Source: Luteibacter aegosomatis (GTDB taxonomy: Bacteria; Pseudomonadota; Gammaproteobacteria; Xanthomonadales; Rhodanobacteraceae). From it: a DNA stretch of 64,000 nucleotides. The stretch covers positions 1,538,001 to 1,602,000 of the forward strand of contig NZ_CP095740.1 in assembly GCF_023078455.1 (NCBI RefSeq), read 5' to 3'. The notes under the pieces are model-generated. The model ran no database searches and had not been told where the DNA came from. It saw only the letters and a program-made list of their open reading frames with translations. Below are positions 52,968 through 61,433 of the stretch, piece after piece (position 1 is the stretch's first letter; each line of letters begins with the position of its first letter). The position numbers were made by a program, and so were the translations under genes.

Positions 52968-53777
52968 TCAGTTGCTCGTCTTCTTCGCGTTCTTCGAATC
53001 GCCTTCGCCGAGGATGTCGGTGGCGACCACGCTGCGCAGGGTGTTGATCACGCCGTTGCCCTGCTGGGCCTTGGAACACACCGCGTTGTCGATGGCCTTC
53101 TTGTAGGTGCTGTTCTGCATGCCCACGAACAGCGTGCCGTCGGGGCCGTGCTGGATCTTGAACGCGCCGGCGGAATTCATCTTCACCGGGGCCTCGGCGG
53201 AGAACGTGGTGGGCGACTGCTCCCAGTACGTCTGGCCCTGTTGCTGCTTGCTCGAGGAATACACCACGAGGTAGCGGGCGTTGGGATCGTTGACCTCGAA
53301 CTTGCCGAAGGCGCCGGTGGTCTCACTCGTCCAGCCGATGTATTCGCACAGGCCGATGTCTTCGGAGTGCAGCGGCTGGAAGGCGTCGTCGAGCACCACC
53401 ACCGTGGGCGCGAAGAGATAGCTGGAGCTCAGCCAGCGGCCGTTGAGTTCCGACTTCATCGCGATGGTGTACGGCATCTGCGCGCCTTGCGGCAGGCGGA
53501 ACGCGAGGAAGTAGCTGCGGTCGCCGTTGAGGTTGGCGACCGGGCTGTCCTTGCTCAACTCGAACCGCTGCGGCTGCCAGGGGAGCATGTCCTGGTAGGA
53601 CAGGTCGGCGAAGCTGCCGCAGCAGGGCGACGCGCTTTCCAGCGTCTTGCGTGCCGCCATCACGCCGCCGGACGGATTCTCCGGCGGGCGGAAGTTCGGC
53701 GGCACGATCGACCGGCAGGCGCCGAGGAGGGTCAGGGCGGCGACGATGAGGACGAGGCGTAGCGTGTTCGAGGGCAT
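52968..53777 (-). CDS. Outer-envelope lipoprotein, possibly MalM-like
   Basis: This 269-residue lipoprotein has a lipobox LLGAC (C21). The mature part begins with ASPCCGSFADLSYQDM, recalling the CC-S-F start of MalM-family periplasmic proteins, followed by a beta-rich domain (FELSKDSPVANLNGDRSYFLAFRLPQGA). The MalM link is tentative and no maltose gene is near. It starts 11 bases after the asnS stop, so it is probably cotranscribed with asnS. Confidence 0.75.
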   Translation of the reverse strand: MPSNTLRLVLIVAALTLLGACRSIVPPNFRPPENPSGGVMAARKTLESASPCCGSFADLSYQDMLPWQPQRFELSKDSPVANLNGDRSYFLAFRLPQGAQMPYTIAMKSELNGRWLSSSYLFAPTVVVLDDAFQPLHSEDIGLCEYIGWTSETTGAFGKFEVNDPNARYLVVYSSSKQQQGQTYWEQSPTTFSAEAPVKMNSAGAFKIQHGPDGTLFVGMQNSTYKKAIDNAVCSKAQQGNGVINTLRSVVATDILGEGDSKNAKKTSN

Positions 53778-53788
53778 GATGAGGGGGA

Positions 53789-55189
53789 TCAGAACTCGGC
53801 GGTGCCTGCGGCGCGGGGGTAGGGGATGGCGTCACGGATGTTGGACAGGCCGCAGACGTAGACCAGCAGTCGCTCGAAGCCCAGGCCGAAACCGGCATGG
53901 GGCACGGTGCCGTAGCGGCGCAGGTCCCGGTACCAGTCGTAGGTGTGCTTGTCGAGGTGGAACTGATCCATGCGGCGGTCGAGGTAATCGAGGCGTTCTT
54001 CGCGCTGGGCACCGCCGATGATCTCGCCGATGCCGGGGGCGAGCACGTCCATGGCGGCCACGGTTTTCCCGTCGTCGTTCAGGCGCATGTAGAACGCCTT
54101 GATCGCCTCCGGGTAGTTCATCACGACCACCGGGCGGCCGATATGTTCCTCGGCGAGGTAACGCTCGTGCTCGGTCTGCAGGTCGATGCCCCAGGCGACC
54201 GGGTGTTCGAACGTCTTGCCGGATTTCTTGAGGATGTCGACCGCGTCGGTGTAGTCGATGCGTTCGAACGGCTTGGCGATGAAGTCTTCCAGGCGCTTGA
54301 CCGTGCCCGGCATGACGCGCTCGTCGAAGAACGCCATGTCGTCGGGACGCTCGTCGAGGATGGCCTTGAAGATGCCCTTGAGGAACAGCTCGGCGAGGTC
54401 GGCGTTGGCGTTGAGGTCGGCGAAGGCCACTTCGGGCTCGACCATCCAGAACTCGGCCAGGTGACGCGTGGTGTTGGAGTTTTCGGCGCGGAAGGTGGGG
54501 CCGAAGGTGTACACCTTGCTCATCGCCAGGGCGTAGGCCTCGACGTTGAGCTGGCCGGACACGGTGAGGAAGGCCTCACGGCCGAAGAAATCCTTTCGCC
54601 AGTCGATGCCGCCCTTGTCGTCGCGCGGCAGGTTGGCCAGGTCGAGCGTGGACAGGCGGAACATGTCGCCCGCGCCCTCGGCATCGGACGTGGTGATGAC
54701 CGGGGTATTGATCCAGAAGAAGCCCTGTTCGGTGAGGATGCGGTGGATGGCCGTCATCATCGTGTGGCGCACGCGGGTGACGGCGCCGAACAGGTTGGTG
54801 CGCGGGCGCAGGTGGGCGACCTCGCGAAGGAATTCCATCGAGTGCTGCTTGGGCTGGATGGGGTAGGTGAGGGGGTCTTCGACGAAGCCGGTGACCTCCA
54901 CCTTCGTGGCCTGGATCTCGAAGGCCTGGCCCTTGCCCTGCGAGGGCACGAGCCTGCCGGTGACGATGACGCCCGCGCCTGCGGAGAGGCGCTTCACCTC
55001 GGTCTCGTAGTTGGCGAGATCGGCGGTGGCCACGGCCTGGATCGGAGCGAAGCAGGAGCCGTCGCTCACGTTCACGAACGACAGACCGCCCTTGGATTCA
55101 CGCAGGGTACGTACCCAGCCACGAACCGTAACCTCTTGTTCCGCCAACGTGCCGCCGGCGAGGGCCTGCTTGACGCTAACCACCGTCAT
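53789..55189 (-). CDS. asnS: Asparaginyl-tRNA synthetase
   Basis: This 466-residue class IIb synthetase has an N-terminal OB-fold anticodon-binding domain (residues about 1-120, [25 protein letters not shown]), then the class II core with [25 protein letters not shown] (motif 2) and [15 protein letters not shown] (motif 3). It charges tRNA-Asn. The start at 55189 gives the usual length; a frame to 55273 is too long. It appears to head the six-gene minus-strand operon ending at 49974. Confidence 0.95.
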   Translation of the reverse strand: MTVVSVKQALAGGTLAEQEVTVRGWVRTLRESKGGLSFVNVSDGSCFAPIQAVATADLANYETEVKRLSAGAGVIVTGRLVPSQGKGQAFEIQATKVEVTGFVEDPLTYPIQPKQHSMEFLREVAHLRPRTNLFGAVTRVRHTMMTAIHRILTEQGFFWINTPVITTSDAEGAGDMFRLSTLDLANLPRDDKGGIDWRKDFFGREAFLTVSGQLNVEAYALAMSKVYTFGPTFRAENSNTTRHLAEFWMVEPEVAFADLNANADLAELFLKGIFKAILDERPDDMAFFDERVMPGTVKRLEDFIAKPFERIDYTDAVDILKKSGKTFEHPVAWGIDLQTEHERYLAEEHIGRPVVVMNYPEAIKAFYMRLNDDGKTVAAMDVLAPGIGEIIGGAQREERLDYLDRRMDQFHLDKHTYDWYRDLRRYGTVPHAGFGLGFERLLVYVCGLSNIRDAIPYPRAAGTAEF

Positions 55190-55310
55190 GGATTGAAACT
55201 CCGTAAGAGGCGCCGCATTTAGGCGCATGTAAGCCGACCTTGCATGATAATGTAACGGCTGGGTGAACGGCACCGGCCCACGCTATTTAGCACGATTTAA
55301 AGACAAATCC

Positions 55311-55637
55311 ATGAGCATCCAGATCACCCCCGCCGCGTCCGACCGCATGCGCGCCTTCCTGGCCAAGGCCCCCGAGGCCGCGGGCGTGCGTTTCGCCGTC
55401 AAGCGCATGGGGTGCTCGGGCTTCGGCTACGTGGTCGACCTCGCCGGGGCGGTGGCCCCGGAGGATGCCGTGCTCGACATCGACGGCGTCCGGGTGGTCA
55501 TCGACCCCAAGAGCCTGCCCCTGGTCGACGGCACGCTCATCGACTTCCAGCGCCAGGGGCTCAACGCCTCGTTCGTGTTCCACAACCCGAACGCCACGGG
55601 GGAGTGCGGCTGCGGCGAGAGCTTCACGGTCTCCTGA
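55311..55637 (+). CDS. Iron-sulfur cluster assembly A-type protein (HesB/IscA family)
   Basis: This 108-residue A-type carrier has the three conserved Cys: C35 in RMGCSGFGY and C99 and C101 in GECGCGESF. It carries or inserts iron-sulfur clusters. Whether it serves as IscA, SufA or ErpA cannot be told from sequence alone; no isc or suf operon is adjacent. It is divergent from asnS, with about 120 bases between start codons. Confidence 0.93.
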   Translation: MSIQITPAASDRMRAFLAKAPEAAGVRFAVKRMGCSGFGYVVDLAGAVAPEDAVLDIDGVRVVIDPKSLPLVDGTLIDFQRQGLNASFVFHNPNATGECGCGESFTVS

Positions 55638-55646
55638 ACTCTCCAT

Positions 55647-55664
55647 CGCGGACCCTAGTCCGCG
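55647..55664. repeat. CGCGGACCCTAGTCCGCG palindrome
   Basis: This palindrome resembles the CGCGGACCCTGTCCGCG cores at 18831 and 28328 but is 18 bases long, with CTAG at the centre. It lies 9 bases after the IscA-like stop. Confidence 0.55.
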
Positions 55665-55735
55665 CTAGGGGCTTGCCGTAACTTCCGGTTTCTCCTTACA
55701 ATGCGCGGCTACCTCTCCACCTGGAGGGGTTTCTT

Positions 55736-55758
55736 GCCTCACCGGACATCCGGGAGGC
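55736..55758 (+). promoter_or_regulatory. Candidate S6:S18 leader hairpin upstream of rpsF
   Basis: GCCTC and GAGGC close a hairpin whose inside is ACCGGACATCCGG, itself able to pair CCGG/CCGG, 38 bases before rpsF. Leaders of rpsF-rpsR operons in many bacteria hold a hairpin with a CCG element bound by the S6:S18 complex for feedback control. The likeness is by layout only. Confidence 0.4.
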
Positions 55759-55796
55759 TGCCATCCCCGCAAGGGGTGCATCCACAAGGAGCCACC

Positions 55797-56198
55797 ATGC
55801 GTCATTATGAAGTCGTGTTCCTGGTCCATCCGGACCAGAGCGAACAGGTGCCCGCCATGATCGAGCGTTACAAGGCGCTGATCGAAGGCGACAACGGCAA
55901 GATCCACCGTCTCGAAGACTGGGGTCGCCGCCAGCTGGCCTATCCCATCGAAAACCTCGCCAAGGCTCACTACGTGATGCTGAACATCGAGGTTTCGCAG
56001 AACGTCCTGAACGAGCTCGAGACGGGTTTCCGTTTCAACGACGCCGTGCTGCGTCACCTCGTGGTTCGCCGCGACGAGGCCGACACCGAGCCGTCCTTCA
56101 TCCTCAAGAGCAAGGAAAAGGACGAGCAGAAGGGTTCGCGTCGCCGTGACGAAGACCGTTCCGACGACAACGACAGCGATCGCGACAGCGACGACTAA
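55797..56198 (+). CDS. rpsF: 30S ribosomal protein S6
   Basis: This 133-residue S6 has the start [25 protein letters not shown] and the central [24 protein letters not shown]. The C-terminal tail is very acidic/basic ([16 protein letters not shown]), longer than in many species and reminiscent of glutamylated S6 tails. AAGGAG precedes the ATG. It is first in the rpsF-rpsR-rplI operon and pairs with S18 in the small subunit. Confidence 0.97.
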   Translation: MRHYEVVFLVHPDQSEQVPAMIERYKALIEGDNGKIHRLEDWGRRQLAYPIENLAKAHYVMLNIEVSQNVLNELETGFRFNDAVLRHLVVRRDEADTEPSFILKSKEKDEQKGSRRRDEDRSDDNDSDRDSDD

Positions 56199-56212
56199 TA
56201 GGGGATCACGAC

Positions 56213-56443
56213 ATGTCCAAGTTCTTCCGTCGCCGCAAGTTCTGCCGCTTCACCGCCGAGGGCGTGAAGGAGATCGATTACAAGGATCTCAACACCCTTC
56301 GCCAGTACGTCACCGAGAACGGCAAGATCGTGCCCAGCCGCATCACTGGCACGAAGGCCCGTTACCAGCGCCAGCTGGCGACCGCGATCAAGCGCGCCCG
56401 CTACCTCTCGCTGCTGCCGTACACCGACAACCACGACGTCTGA
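56213..56443 (+). CDS. rpsR: 30S ribosomal protein S18
   Basis: This 76-residue S18 has the expected [68 protein letters not shown]. It binds with S6 to the platform of the small subunit. It follows rpsF by 14 bases, with GGGGA before the ATG. Confidence 0.98.
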   Translation: MSKFFRRRKFCRFTAEGVKEIDYKDLNTLRQYVTENGKIVPSRITGTKARYQRQLATAIKRARYLSLLPYTDNHDV

Positions 56444-56450
56444 TCGGGCC

Positions 56451-56468
56451 GCCCTCCCACGGGAGGGC
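56451..56468 (+). terminator. GC hairpin between rpsR and rplI
   Basis: GCCCTCCC and GGGAGGGC pair around a very short loop, followed by GTCTTCG and no long T run. It may be an attenuator or processing site rather than a full terminator, since rplI follows in the same direction. Confidence 0.4.
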
Positions 56469-56545
56469 GTCTTCGACAGGCATGATTTCGGACAACCGTC
56501 CTGGCTGCACGGGGCCCAACCCGTGCTAACGAAAAGGAATACCTC

Positions 56546-56992
56546 ATGGATCTCATTCTCCTCGAGAAGGTGAAGAACCTCGGCAACCTCGGCGACAAGG
56601 TCAGCGTCAAGCCGGGTTACGGCCGTAACTTCCTCCTCCCGACCGGCAAGGCCGCTCGCGCGACCGCCGCCAACCTCGAAGCGTTCGAAGCCCGTCGCGC
56701 CGAGTACGAAGCCAAGGCCAAGGAGCAGCTCTCCGGTGCCGAAGGCCGTGCGGCCAAGCTCGAAGGCGTGGAAGTCACGATCGAAGTGAATGCTTCGCCG
56801 GAAGGCAAGCTGTTCGGTTCGGTCAGCACCCGCGACATCGCCGAAGCCCTCGCGACGCAGGGCCACGACGTGGACAAGAGCGAGCTCATCCAGAGCGAAG
56901 GCCCGTTCCGCAACGTCGGCGAGTACGAAGTCGTCGTCAACCTGCACGCCGACGTGCAGCAGACGATCAAGGTCAAGGTCGTCGGCGCGTAA
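56546..56992 (+). CDS. rplI: 50S ribosomal protein L9
   Basis: This 148-residue L9 begins [36 protein letters not shown], the highly conserved N-terminal domain, followed by the connecting helix (residues about 41-75) and the C-terminal domain that ends KVKVVGA. It binds 23S rRNA near the L1 stalk. It closes the ribosomal operon and is followed by a strong terminator. Confidence 0.98.
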   Translation: MDLILLEKVKNLGNLGDKVSVKPGYGRNFLLPTGKAARATAANLEAFEARRAEYEAKAKEQLSGAEGRAAKLEGVEVTIEVNASPEGKLFGSVSTRDIAEALATQGHDVDKSELIQSEGPFRNVGEYEVVVNLHADVQQTIKVKVVGA

Positions 56993-57014
56993 GCACCGTA
57001 CTGCCGTTGATTCG

Positions 57015-57046
57015 AAAACGGGCGCCCACGGGCGCCCGTTTTTTTT
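57015..57046 (+). terminator. Rho-independent terminator of the rpsF-rpsR-rplI operon
   Basis: ACGGGCGCC and GGCGCCCGT pair around CACG, followed by at least eight T. It lies 22 bases after the rplI stop. Confidence 0.93.
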
Positions 57047-57047
57047 C

Positions 57048-57147
57048 GTCATTCTGCGTACGCTGGAATCCAGTGCACTCTTCCGAGCCATGGCGAATCG
57101 GCTCTTCACTGGTCCCGGCGCCAGGCTCCTGCTTTCGCGGGAGCGGC
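57048..57147. repeat. Inverted pair of GTCATTCC-type repeats upstream of dnaB
   Basis: GTCATTCTGCGTACGCTGGA (from 57048) is answered in reverse by CCAGGCTCCTGCTTTCGCGG (from 57121). An inner pair GAGCC (57085) / GGCTC (57100) gives a second stem. The arms match those at 23589 and 36961. Confidence 0.6.
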
Positions 57148-57172
57148 CGGTGGTCAGGCAATCGCCCACAAG

Positions 57173-57181
57173 TTATCCACA
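57173..57181 (+). promoter_or_regulatory. Perfect DnaA box upstream of dnaB
   Basis: TTATCCACA is the strongest form of the 9-base DnaA-binding site. It lies 97 bases before the dnaB start codon, and a weaker TTATCCTCT follows at 57185. It may link dnaB expression to active DnaA. Confidence 0.65.
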
Positions 57182-57277
57182 GACTTATCCTCTCAACGCC
57201 TGAGACCAGGGCGCGTATCATCCCCTCTCACGCCCACCCGTTTCCGGGTCGGTGCCGGCTGCACATCGAGGTAATCC

Positions 57278-58708
57278 ATGTCCTTCAATTCCGACCGCGA
57301 TGAGCGGGGCGAGCGCGGGGAACGGCGCCGCCGTCGTGATTCCTCGGTGACGTCCATCGATACGCTGCGCATCCCGCCGCATTCCATCGAGGCGGAGCAG
57401 GCGGTGCTGGGCGGCCTCATGCTCTCGCCGGATTCGCTCGACAAGGTGGCCGACCGGCTCACCGACGAGGATTTCTATCGGAAAGACCACCGCTTCATCT
57501 GGCGCGCCATCAACGAACTGGCGGGTAAGGGGCTGCCTTGCGACGCCATCACGCTGGGCGAGTGGTTCCAGTCGAACGGCATGGACGAGATGGTCGGCGG
57601 AGCCGCCTACCTGCTCGAACTGGCCAGTTCCACGCCCAGCGCCGCGAACATCGCCGCCTATGGCGATATCGTTCGCGAGAAGTCGGTCCTGCGAAAGCTC
57701 ATCGATGCCGGTACGTCCATCACCGAGGATGGATTTCGCCCCGAAGGCAAGAGCGTGCAGGAAGTGATGGAACTTGCCGAGCAGCGGGTATTCCGCATCG
57801 CCGAATCGGGTGCGCGCGGCAAGAAGGATGTCGTCTCGATGCGCGAAGCGGTGGGCGATGCCTTTCGCATGCTCACCGAACGCTACGAAAACCGCGGCAA
57901 GCTCACCGGCCTCTCGACGGGATTTACCGACCTGGACGAGCTCACGGCCGGGCTGCAGCCGTCCGACCTCATCATCGTCGCCGCCCGTCCCTCGATGGGC
58001 AAGACGGCGTTCGCGCTGAACCTGGCCGAGGCCGCCGCCATGCGCGGCAAGAAGGCCGTGGCGGTGTTCTCCATGGAAATGTCGGCCTCGCAGCTGGCGT
58101 TTCGATTGATTTCCTCGCTGGGTCGCATCCATGCGCAGAACCTGCGTACCGGCGATCTCGCCGAGGAGGACTGGCCGCGCGTCACCTCGGCCATCACGAT
58201 GCTTTCCGACGCGAAGATCTTCATCGACGACACGCCGGCGATGTCGCCGGTGGAAATGCGCTCGCGCTCCCGCCGTCTCCAGCGCGAACACGGCCTGGGC
58301 CTGATCGTCATCGACTACCTGCAGCTCATGCAGGTGCCGGGTAACAGCGAAAACCGCGCGACGGAGATCTCGGAAATCTCCCGAGGCCTGAAGGCGCTGG
58401 CCAAGGAACTCAACGTGCCCGTCATCGCCCTGTCGCAGCTGAACCGCTCGCTGGAACAGCGCGCCGACAAGCGTCCGATGATGTCCGATCTTCGCGAATC
58501 CGGCGCTATCGAGCAGGACGCCGACGTCATCATGTTCATCTACCGCGACGACTACTACAACAAGGAATCGCCCGATAAGGGCCTGGCCGAGATCATCATC
58601 GGCAAGCAACGTAATGGTCCCACGGATACGGTGAAGCTGGCCTTCCTCGGCCATTACACCAAGTTCGAGAACTGGGCGCCGGATTCGTACGTCGGCAGCT
58701 TCGACTGA
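57278..58708 (+). CDS. dnaB: Replicative DNA helicase
   Basis: This 476-residue DnaB has an N-terminal domain (residues about 30-130, PPHSIEAEQAVLGGLMLSPD) that binds primase and a RecA-like motor (about 190-465) with Walker A ARPSMGKTAFALN, the Walker B Asp in IVIDYLQLM, and SQLNRSLEQR...DLRESGAIEQDADVI. It unwinds DNA at the replication fork. The Arg/Glu-rich N-terminal extension (residues 5-20, RDERGERGERRRRRD) is longer than in E. coli DnaB. A DnaA box lies upstream. Confidence 0.97.
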   Translation: MSFNSDRDERGERGERRRRRDSSVTSIDTLRIPPHSIEAEQAVLGGLMLSPDSLDKVADRLTDEDFYRKDHRFIWRAINELAGKGLPCDAITLGEWFQSNGMDEMVGGAAYLLELASSTPSAANIAAYGDIVREKSVLRKLIDAGTSITEDGFRPEGKSVQEVMELAEQRVFRIAESGARGKKDVVSMREAVGDAFRMLTERYENRGKLTGLSTGFTDLDELTAGLQPSDLIIVAARPSMGKTAFALNLAEAAAMRGKKAVAVFSMEMSASQLAFRLISSLGRIHAQNLRTGDLAEEDWPRVTSAITMLSDAKIFIDDTPAMSPVEMRSRSRRLQREHGLGLIVIDYLQLMQVPGNSENRATEISEISRGLKALAKELNVPVIALSQLNRSLEQRADKRPMMSDLRESGAIEQDADVIMFIYRDDYYNKESPDKGLAEIIIGKQRNGPTDTVKLAFLGHYTKFENWAPDSYVGSFD

Positions 58709-58714
58709 GGCGTA

Positions 58715-59041
58715 TCAGCGACGCAGTTGCGGCCCCACGCGTTGCTCCAGCAACGCGATGAGTTCCGGCTGCATGTATGCATAGTCGTCGGGGATGTCGA
58801 CGCACAGGAGGCGGGCCCTGCCCAGATCCGCCCGAAATCCCCTGCGCAGTTTCGCCAGGTGCGATTTCTCCATCGCTACGATCCGATCCGCCCAGCGCAC
58901 CTGCTCGCTGGTCACCGGGCATTCGGCGTCGCGGTCGATGCCTGCCGAATCGGTCTCGATGCCCGGCCACGTGGCGAAGACCTGCTCGGCGGTAGGACTG
59001 CGCAGACGATTCTTCCCGCAGAGAAACAATACGCGGATCAA
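58715..59041 (-). CDS. Low-molecular-weight protein tyrosine phosphatase-like protein
   Basis: This 108-residue protein (from TTG at 59041, after GGAAAC) has the phosphatase loop FLCGKNRLRSPTAEQVF, a CX5RS motif starting at C8. It is shorter than classic enzymes (about 150 residues), a size I associate with a stand-alone subfamily of unknown substrate. ATG starts at 59107 or 59095 would add an N-terminal stretch that does not fit the fold. It is convergent with dnaB, with 6 bases between stops. Confidence 0.82.
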   Translation of the reverse strand: MIRVLFLCGKNRLRSPTAEQVFATWPGIETDSAGIDRDAECPVTSEQVRWADRIVAMEKSHLAKLRRGFRADLGRARLLCVDIPDDYAYMQPELIALLEQRVGPQLRR

Positions 59042-59215
59042 CGGAGTTTCCTTGCCGGCCGTGACGGATGATTCATACGTGCATCGTAGCGTCATCCCGA
59101 TAAGCACGGGGTCCGCGCATCGCTAGCATCGTTCGGTCTCGCGACAGCCTGTCCGCCCTCGTGCCCGAATGCCGGGCAGGTTTCTCATCATCGGGCGCAA
59201 GGACAGGGAATATCC

Positions 59216-60169
59216 ATGGAGCACCTCCTCAAGCCGGCCGCTCGTGCCGCAGCGGCCATCGGCGCCACGTTCGTTTTGACCGCGTGCAACGCCACCAACC
59301 CGATGGTGGCGAAGTCGCAGCGCGAACACGAGGCCAAGGTGGCCGCCATTCCCCATTGTGCGAAAAAGCTCGGCAGCATCTCGGTCGTGGAGCCGGAGGG
59401 CGACGTGCACTGGTGGACGCAGCAGCAACTTCCGTCGCCGACCAAGCTCATCAAGGTCTTCGTCGCGAAGTCGGGGTGTTTCACCCTCGTCGATCGCGGC
59501 ATGGGCATGAACGCGGCCATGCGTGAGCGTGAGCTCGCCTCGGGCGGCCAGTTGCGCGGCGGCTCCAACGTGGGCAAGGGGCAGATCAAGGCGGCCGATT
59601 ACGTGATGGTTCCGGACCTGACCGCCAGCAACAAGGATGCCGGTGGCCTGGGCCTCGGTGCGCTGGTCGGCGGTGGCGCGGGTGCCTTGCTCGGTGCGAT
59701 CAGCATCAGTTCCAAGACGGCCGACGTGGTGCTTACCGTGACCGACGTCCGCTCGTCCGAGCAGGTTGCCCTGGTGGAAGGCCATGGCGAGAAACACGAC
59801 CTGGGCTTCGGCGGCAGTGGCGGATTGTGGGGCGCGGGCGGCCTCGGTGCCGCGGGCGTGGGCGGCTACGCCAGCACGACCCAAGGCCAGGTCATCGCCA
59901 TGGCCTATCTCGATGCCTACACCAAGCTGGTGACCGAACTGGGTGGCCTGCCGTCGGACGCCTCGGCGGCGAACAGCCGCCAGACCGGCACGATACGCAT
60001 GAAGACCCGCTTGGCCAGATCGTCCGACGGAAAAGTCGCCGTGCGTTCGCTGGAACCCGGCATGATGGTCTACCCGACCGGCAACAAGGCGGGGTTGATG
60101 TGGGAGGTGGAAGACGAGCACGGCAACAAGGGCTGGGTCTCTTCGGAGAAGTTCGATCTGGCGAAGTAA
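59216..60169 (+). CDS. CsgG/HfaB-like lipoprotein with C-terminal SH3-like segment
   Basis: This 317-residue lipoprotein has a lipobox FVLTAC (C24). Residues about 50-240 resemble the CsgG/HfaB family (SISVVEPEGD, VFVAKSGCFTLVDRGMGMNAAMRERELASGG, KGQIKAADYVMVPDLTAS), with a Gly-rich stretch (GLGLGALVGGGAGALLGAISISSKTADVVLTVTDVRS). The last 60 residues look like a small beta domain (MKTRLARSSDGKVAVRSLEPGMMVYPT). It may form or support an outer-membrane secretion pore, but no curli-type substrate gene is near. Confidence 0.83.
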   Translation: MEHLLKPAARAAAAIGATFVLTACNATNPMVAKSQREHEAKVAAIPHCAKKLGSISVVEPEGDVHWWTQQQLPSPTKLIKVFVAKSGCFTLVDRGMGMNAAMRERELASGGQLRGGSNVGKGQIKAADYVMVPDLTASNKDAGGLGLGALVGGGAGALLGAISISSKTADVVLTVTDVRSSEQVALVEGHGEKHDLGFGGSGGLWGAGGLGAAGVGGYASTTQGQVIAMAYLDAYTKLVTELGGLPSDASAANSRQTGTIRMKTRLARSSDGKVAVRSLEPGMMVYPTGNKAGLMWEVEDEHGNKGWVSSEKFDLAK

Positions 60170-60276
60170 GGGCGATGGCGGACGGATGGGCCGCCGTCCG
60201 CCACAATCGCGCCATGCGTCGGGCCGGGCGTTGCCGCTAGACTGCGTCGTCCTTTGCCGTCCCGTCGTATTTCGTC

Positions 60277-61365
60277 ATGAGTCGCACCACCGTCGCCACC
60301 ATCCACCTCGGTGCCTTGCGCCACAACCTCGCACGGGTTCGCGAGCTCGCAGGCAGCGCGAACGTGATGGCTGTGGTGAAGGCCGATGCGTATGGGCATG
60401 GCCTGGAGCGCGTGGCTCGGGCGCTCGACGGCGACGCTGGGGCGTTCGCCGTGGCATCGATCGCCGATGGCCTGCGGCTGCGTGCGGCGGGGCATCGGCA
60501 GCGTATCGTGGTGCTTTCCGGGCCCGATGCGCCGTCCGATATCGCGGAAATGCAACGGCTGCAACTCGATGCGCTCGTTCATCACGATACGCAACTGCCC
60601 TGGCTGGCGAAGGCCGATCCGGCGCGCGGTCCGTTACGTGTCTGGCTGAAGATCGACACGGGCATGCACCGGCTCGGTTTTCCGCCGGAGCGTGCGTGCG
60701 AGGTCCATGCCGCGCTACGCGCGATGCCGGCGGTGGATGCCGAGGTCGGGCTGATGACGCATTTCGCCTCCTCCGAGGTATTCCAGGGCGTGGACACCGC
60801 GTCGCAGATCGAACGGTTCCGAGGCGTGACCGAAGGCTTGCCGGGGCCACGCGCCCTTTCCAATTCCGCCGCGGTGCTGGGCTGGCCCGACGCGCGCGGC
60901 GACTGGGTGAGGGTGGGGGGTCTGCTGTATGGCCTTTCGGTGGTGGATGGCAAGTCGGGCGCGGATTTCGGCTTTCGGCCCGCGATGACGCTGACGACGC
61001 GGCTCGTCGCGATCAACCGCCTCGCGAAGGGCGAGCGGGTGGGTTACAACGGCACCTATGAATGCCCCGAGGACATGGCGGTCGGCGTCGCGGCCATCGG
61101 TTACGGCGACGGTTATCCGCGCAGCGCAGCCATCGGTACGCCGGTACTCGTCGAGGGCGTCGCCGCGTCGATCGTCGGTCGCGTGTCGATGGATCTCATC
61201 ACCATCGACCTGCGCGGCGTGCCAGCGGCCCGGGTCGGCGATCGCGTGACGTTGTGGGGCAAGGGCTTGCCCGTGGAGGTCGTTGCCGCCTCCGCCGGCA
61301 CGATTTCCTATGACCTTACCTGCGGCATGACCCGTCGCGTGCTCTTCGCCGAGGACGACGCCTGA
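60277..61365 (+). CDS. alr: Alanine racemase
   Basis: This 362-residue PLP enzyme has the cofactor Lys in VMAVVKADAYGHGLERVA (K35) and the C-terminal domain with AVGVAAIGYGDGYPR and SMDLITIDLRG. It makes D-alanine for peptidoglycan. It lies between a CsgG-like gene and radA; dnaB-alr-radA proximity is common in this order. Confidence 0.95.
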   Translation: MSRTTVATIHLGALRHNLARVRELAGSANVMAVVKADAYGHGLERVARALDGDAGAFAVASIADGLRLRAAGHRQRIVVLSGPDAPSDIAEMQRLQLDALVHHDTQLPWLAKADPARGPLRVWLKIDTGMHRLGFPPERACEVHAALRAMPAVDAEVGLMTHFASSEVFQGVDTASQIERFRGVTEGLPGPRALSNSAAVLGWPDARGDWVRVGGLLYGLSVVDGKSGADFGFRPAMTLTTRLVAINRLAKGERVGYNGTYECPEDMAVGVAAIGYGDGYPRSAAIGTPVLVEGVAASIVGRVSMDLITIDLRGVPAARVGDRVTLWGKGLPVEVVAASAGTISYDLTCGMTRRVLFAEDDA

Positions 61366-61433
61366 TCCTTGCGTATCGCTTCCTGCGACGCGCTCGCGTT
61401 ATATAGGCAGTCTTTCGAGCGAGAACGAATCCC

